Origin: Neptuniibacter marinus
GTDB lineage: Bacteria > Pseudomonadota > Gammaproteobacteria > Pseudomonadales > Balneatricaceae
Length of the DNA: 64,000 nucleotides
Direction: 5' to 3'
Assembly (NCBI RefSeq): GCF_001597725.1
Contig: NZ_LUTR01000004.1
Span: 88,700 to 152,699 of the forward strand
The notes beneath the pieces are model-generated. The model had not been told where the DNA came from and made no database searches. It saw only the letters and a list, made by a program, of their open reading frames with translations. Positions 62,006-64,000 of this stretch are shown here, in pieces. The stretch's first letter is position 1; each line of letters opens with the position of its first letter. A program made the position numbers and the translations under genes.

Positions 62006-63721
62006 TTAGTTTCTTGGTCTGTTTTTTCGACATGAGAGCACTAAAGCCCAAAATTCAGAGAAGTCATTTACAACGACATCAGGTTTGTAGGGGTAACGTT
62101 CAGTACCGGGGAAAATCTTATTTAACCAAGGTAGATCCCATTGGGCACCGTTAAAAAACACACTAGTAATCCCCGCTGATTTGGCGGCAATCACGTCAGT
62201 GGTGCTGTCGCCTACATACCAAATGTCGGCGCCGAGGGGGATATTTAAGTTCTCGGCTGCTTTTAGTATTTGGTCGGTGTGGGGTTTACGCTCAACCGTA
62301 TCATCGCCACAGATCTCGGTATCAAATAGATGGGCCCAACCGCCATCGACGGTGTTGAGTTCATGGACAAAAAATTCACGATCTCTATTGGTGATAACAC
62401 CAACAATAAGGCCTAATTTACGCAACCCTTCGAGCATGTTTTTTACTTTAGCTTCAAAGGGAAGGGCGGTTCCATAGTATTTACGGTAATGCTCTGTGAA
62501 GCCCTTGTGAGCTAAGGTTTTTGCCACATGGTTATCAGCAAAGAGAATCTCAAAAATATCAGTACGGGATATTTTACGGTCGATCTTTATTTTCGGGTGA
62601 AGGCTTAAATTATCACGGACATATTCGACGAGGCGTTGATCATCAGGGGATTTGCACTTAGCGGTATCAACAAGGTGCTCTAATAACCCCAGCTCTTTTA
62701 ACTCTTTCAACATATCATCTACGGCGTGGTACATCGCATCTAAGGTATCCACCAGTGTGGCATGCCAATCAAAGAGGATCACTTTAGGGTAGGTCAGTTT
62801 TGCAACCGCAGGGTGCCAGTCAGGTTCTTTGTGTTCCGCTTTAGGTTGGCGGGGCGGTAATCGAGCAGGGCGTTCAGAAAGTAGCACTGGAGATAGCTCG
62901 GTTTTCTTACTAGCTAACACTAGATCGAGTAGTTCATCAAAATCATCAATAATAATATCGGGATCGTAGCGATGGTGGGCGTGCTCGGCAAAAACCTGCT
63001 CAAACCAATGGGGTGCCCAGAGTGCGCCGTTATAGAAAATACGAGTGACGCCGGCTTTAGTCGCGGTCATCATATCGGTGACGCTATCCCCTACATACCA
63101 TAAGTGCTCATCAGCCTTTAAATTAAGCTGTTTTGCGGCTTGTAGCATAGCATCCGGCGCAGGCTTGTAGCGCTGCATCTCATCGCCGCATAAGGTTACA
63201 TCGAAGAGATCTTGCCAGCGGCCATCTTCAACCATTTCCAGTTCAGGGTCGAGAAATTCACGACTACGGTTGGTAACGACCCCAATTTTTATCCCAAGTT
63301 TTTTAAGATAGATGAGATATTCGTACATTCCATCTTGGAACGGTTTTACGCTGCCATAGTGATGACGGTAGCAATCGTTATAGGCTTTGTGAGCGATCTG
63401 GTTGGCTTCATCATTATCACCAAATATGGCATCGAAAACGTCTGTTCTAGAGATGCGCTGTTCAGCTAATACACGGGGATGGAGATGACGATAGATTCGT
63501 ATATAACGGATCAGCTTTTCATCATCTTCTGTTTTGGCATCTTCTTCAGGAAGGAGGTGACGTACTAAGTCCAACTCATCAAGTTGAGCTAGCATCTCTT
63601 CAATAGCTTGATACATCGCTTGGTGAGTATCAACTAGCGTACCGTGCCAGTCGAATAACATCAGTTTCGGGCAGGGGAGTAGAACGCTGTTTTCAATAGG
63701 GGCCTGTGTTGTATTCGGCAC
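62006..63721 (-). CDS. Tandem HAD-domain protein, two phosphatase-like modules fused
   Basis: A 571-residue protein with two homologous HAD domains (about residues 18-275 and 308-560). Each starts with the nucleophile Asp in LFDWHGTLVDT or LFDWHATLVDT, has a helical cap, the motif II/III region VVTNRSREF or VITNRDREF, and motif IV WYVGDSVTDM or WYVGDSTTDV. Phosphatases usually have DxD in motif I; here the second Asp is His in both modules. Related single-domain proteins occur in gammaproteobacteria, so this is a duplication within one gene. Substrate unknown. Confidence 0.9.
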   Translation of the reverse strand: MPNTTQAPIENSVLLPCPKLMLFDWHGTLVDTHQAMYQAIEEMLAQLDELDLVRHLLPEEDAKTEDDEKLIRYIRIYRHLHPRVLAEQRISRTDVFDAIFGDNDEANQIAHKAYNDCYRHHYGSVKPFQDGMYEYLIYLKKLGIKIGVVTNRSREFLDPELEMVEDGRWQDLFDVTLCGDEMQRYKPAPDAMLQAAKQLNLKADEHLWYVGDSVTDMMTATKAGVTRIFYNGALWAPHWFEQVFAEHAHHRYDPDIIIDDFDELLDLVLASKKTELSPVLLSERPARLPPRQPKAEHKEPDWHPAVAKLTYPKVILFDWHATLVDTLDAMYHAVDDMLKELKELGLLEHLVDTAKCKSPDDQRLVEYVRDNLSLHPKIKIDRKISRTDIFEILFADNHVAKTLAHKGFTEHYRKYYGTALPFEAKVKNMLEGLRKLGLIVGVITNRDREFFVHELNTVDGGWAHLFDTEICGDDTVERKPHTDQILKAAENLNIPLGADIWYVGDSTTDVIAAKSAGITSVFFNGAQWDLPWLNKIFPGTERYPYKPDVVVNDFSEFWALVLSCRKNRPRN

Positions 63722-63789
63722 ACCGGATCTCCTTATACATCATGAACCATACAAGGATTAGTATAGACAGGAATTGGCGAATTTTTTCA

Positions 63790-63860
63790 TAACCCTTCGG
63801 CCAAAGGTTGGCCTCCCACAGACAAACACCTGTAGGAGCTCACCCTGTGAGCGAATGAAT
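63790..63860 (+). repeat. Three-hairpin intergenic repeat, copy B
   Basis: GGCCAA-agg-TTGGCC, TCCCACA near TGTAGGA, and GCTCAC-cct-GTGAGC in order. It is the reverse complement in type of the copy at 46.6 kb. Confidence 0.88.
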
Positions 63861-63883
63861 TATGCTCCAAACCATAGAATCCA

Positions 63884-63928
63884 AACCCTTCGGCCAAAGG
63901 TTGGCCTCCTACAAACAAACACCTGTAG
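63884..63928 (+). repeat. Three-hairpin intergenic repeat, copy C (partial)
   Basis: GGCCAA-agg-TTGGCC is followed by a TCCTACA...TGTAG segment. The third hairpin (GCTCAC/GTGAGC) is missing. It lies 23 bp after copy B in the same orientation. Confidence 0.85.
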
Positions 63929-64000
63929 ATACTCTGTTAATGCTCAAGCTTTTTTTCACTGAAATTGAATAATTTATCAGAATCAAAAGCTTCGCATTGA

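Overview
This window looks like part of a marine gammaproteobacterial chromosome, most likely Oceanospirillales-like. That placement is inferred from the gene families (Sox thiosulfate oxidation, EpmC, RlmJ, DUF2956, class I PhaC, several chemoreceptors), not from an rRNA marker. I see no rRNA, tRNA or CRISPR array.

Layout. 1-4.2 kb: the distal part of a sox operon in the order soxX-Y-Z-A-K-B (periplasmic thiosulfate oxidation). 4.3-6.8 kb: a lipoprotein, epmC, then a decayed divergent LysR/SDR pair that has lost the middle of the locus. 6.9-10.5 kb: a copper/cytochrome-oxidase assembly set (PCuAC, Sco, FixH-like), a COG0523 metal-chaperone GTPase and a DMT transporter. 10.6-11.2 kb: two tandem intergenic RNA genes, each with a Fur-box promoter and an intrinsic terminator. 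11.4-14.7 kb: a chemoreceptor, a metallo-hydrolase remnant and a DUF1826 gene behind a Zur-type palindrome. 15.2-24.6 kb: a HlyD/RbbA-like/ABC-2 export operon, then phaC and a proton-pumping P-type ATPase. 24.7-27.1 kb: ahpC-ahpF. 27.2-32 kb: a defence-type island holding a reverse transcriptase-nitrilase fusion (DRT type 1-like) and a disrupted companion gene, bounded by diverged copies of the trpB 3' end. 32-46.5 kb: trpB, a chemoreceptor, pdxB, PilZ, NAD-kinase-like, YebC, RecQ-like, MscS, DMT, LysR/HPP. 46.6-50.3 kb: an accessory patch with small unknown genes, a frameshifted HUH transposase and a higBA toxin-antitoxin pair between 118-bp direct repeats. 50.5-64 kb: rlmJ, a zinc-ribbon protein, a chemoreceptor, a Na/Pi symporter, ABC-F (YbiT), MgtE, DUF808, DUF2956 and a tandem HAD protein. 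Structured intergenic repeats lie at 46.6 and 63.8 kb.

How it fits together. The core genes describe a motile heterotroph that can gain energy from thiosulfate, stores PHA, and controls metals (Fur, Zur, copper delivery) and peroxide. The most unusual parts are the RT-nitrilase island at the trpB 3' end and the paired Fur-type small RNAs, whose hairpin loops carry C/U-rich, Shine-Dalgarno-complementary sequence. All functional calls come from reading motifs by eye. No database search or structure computation was run.
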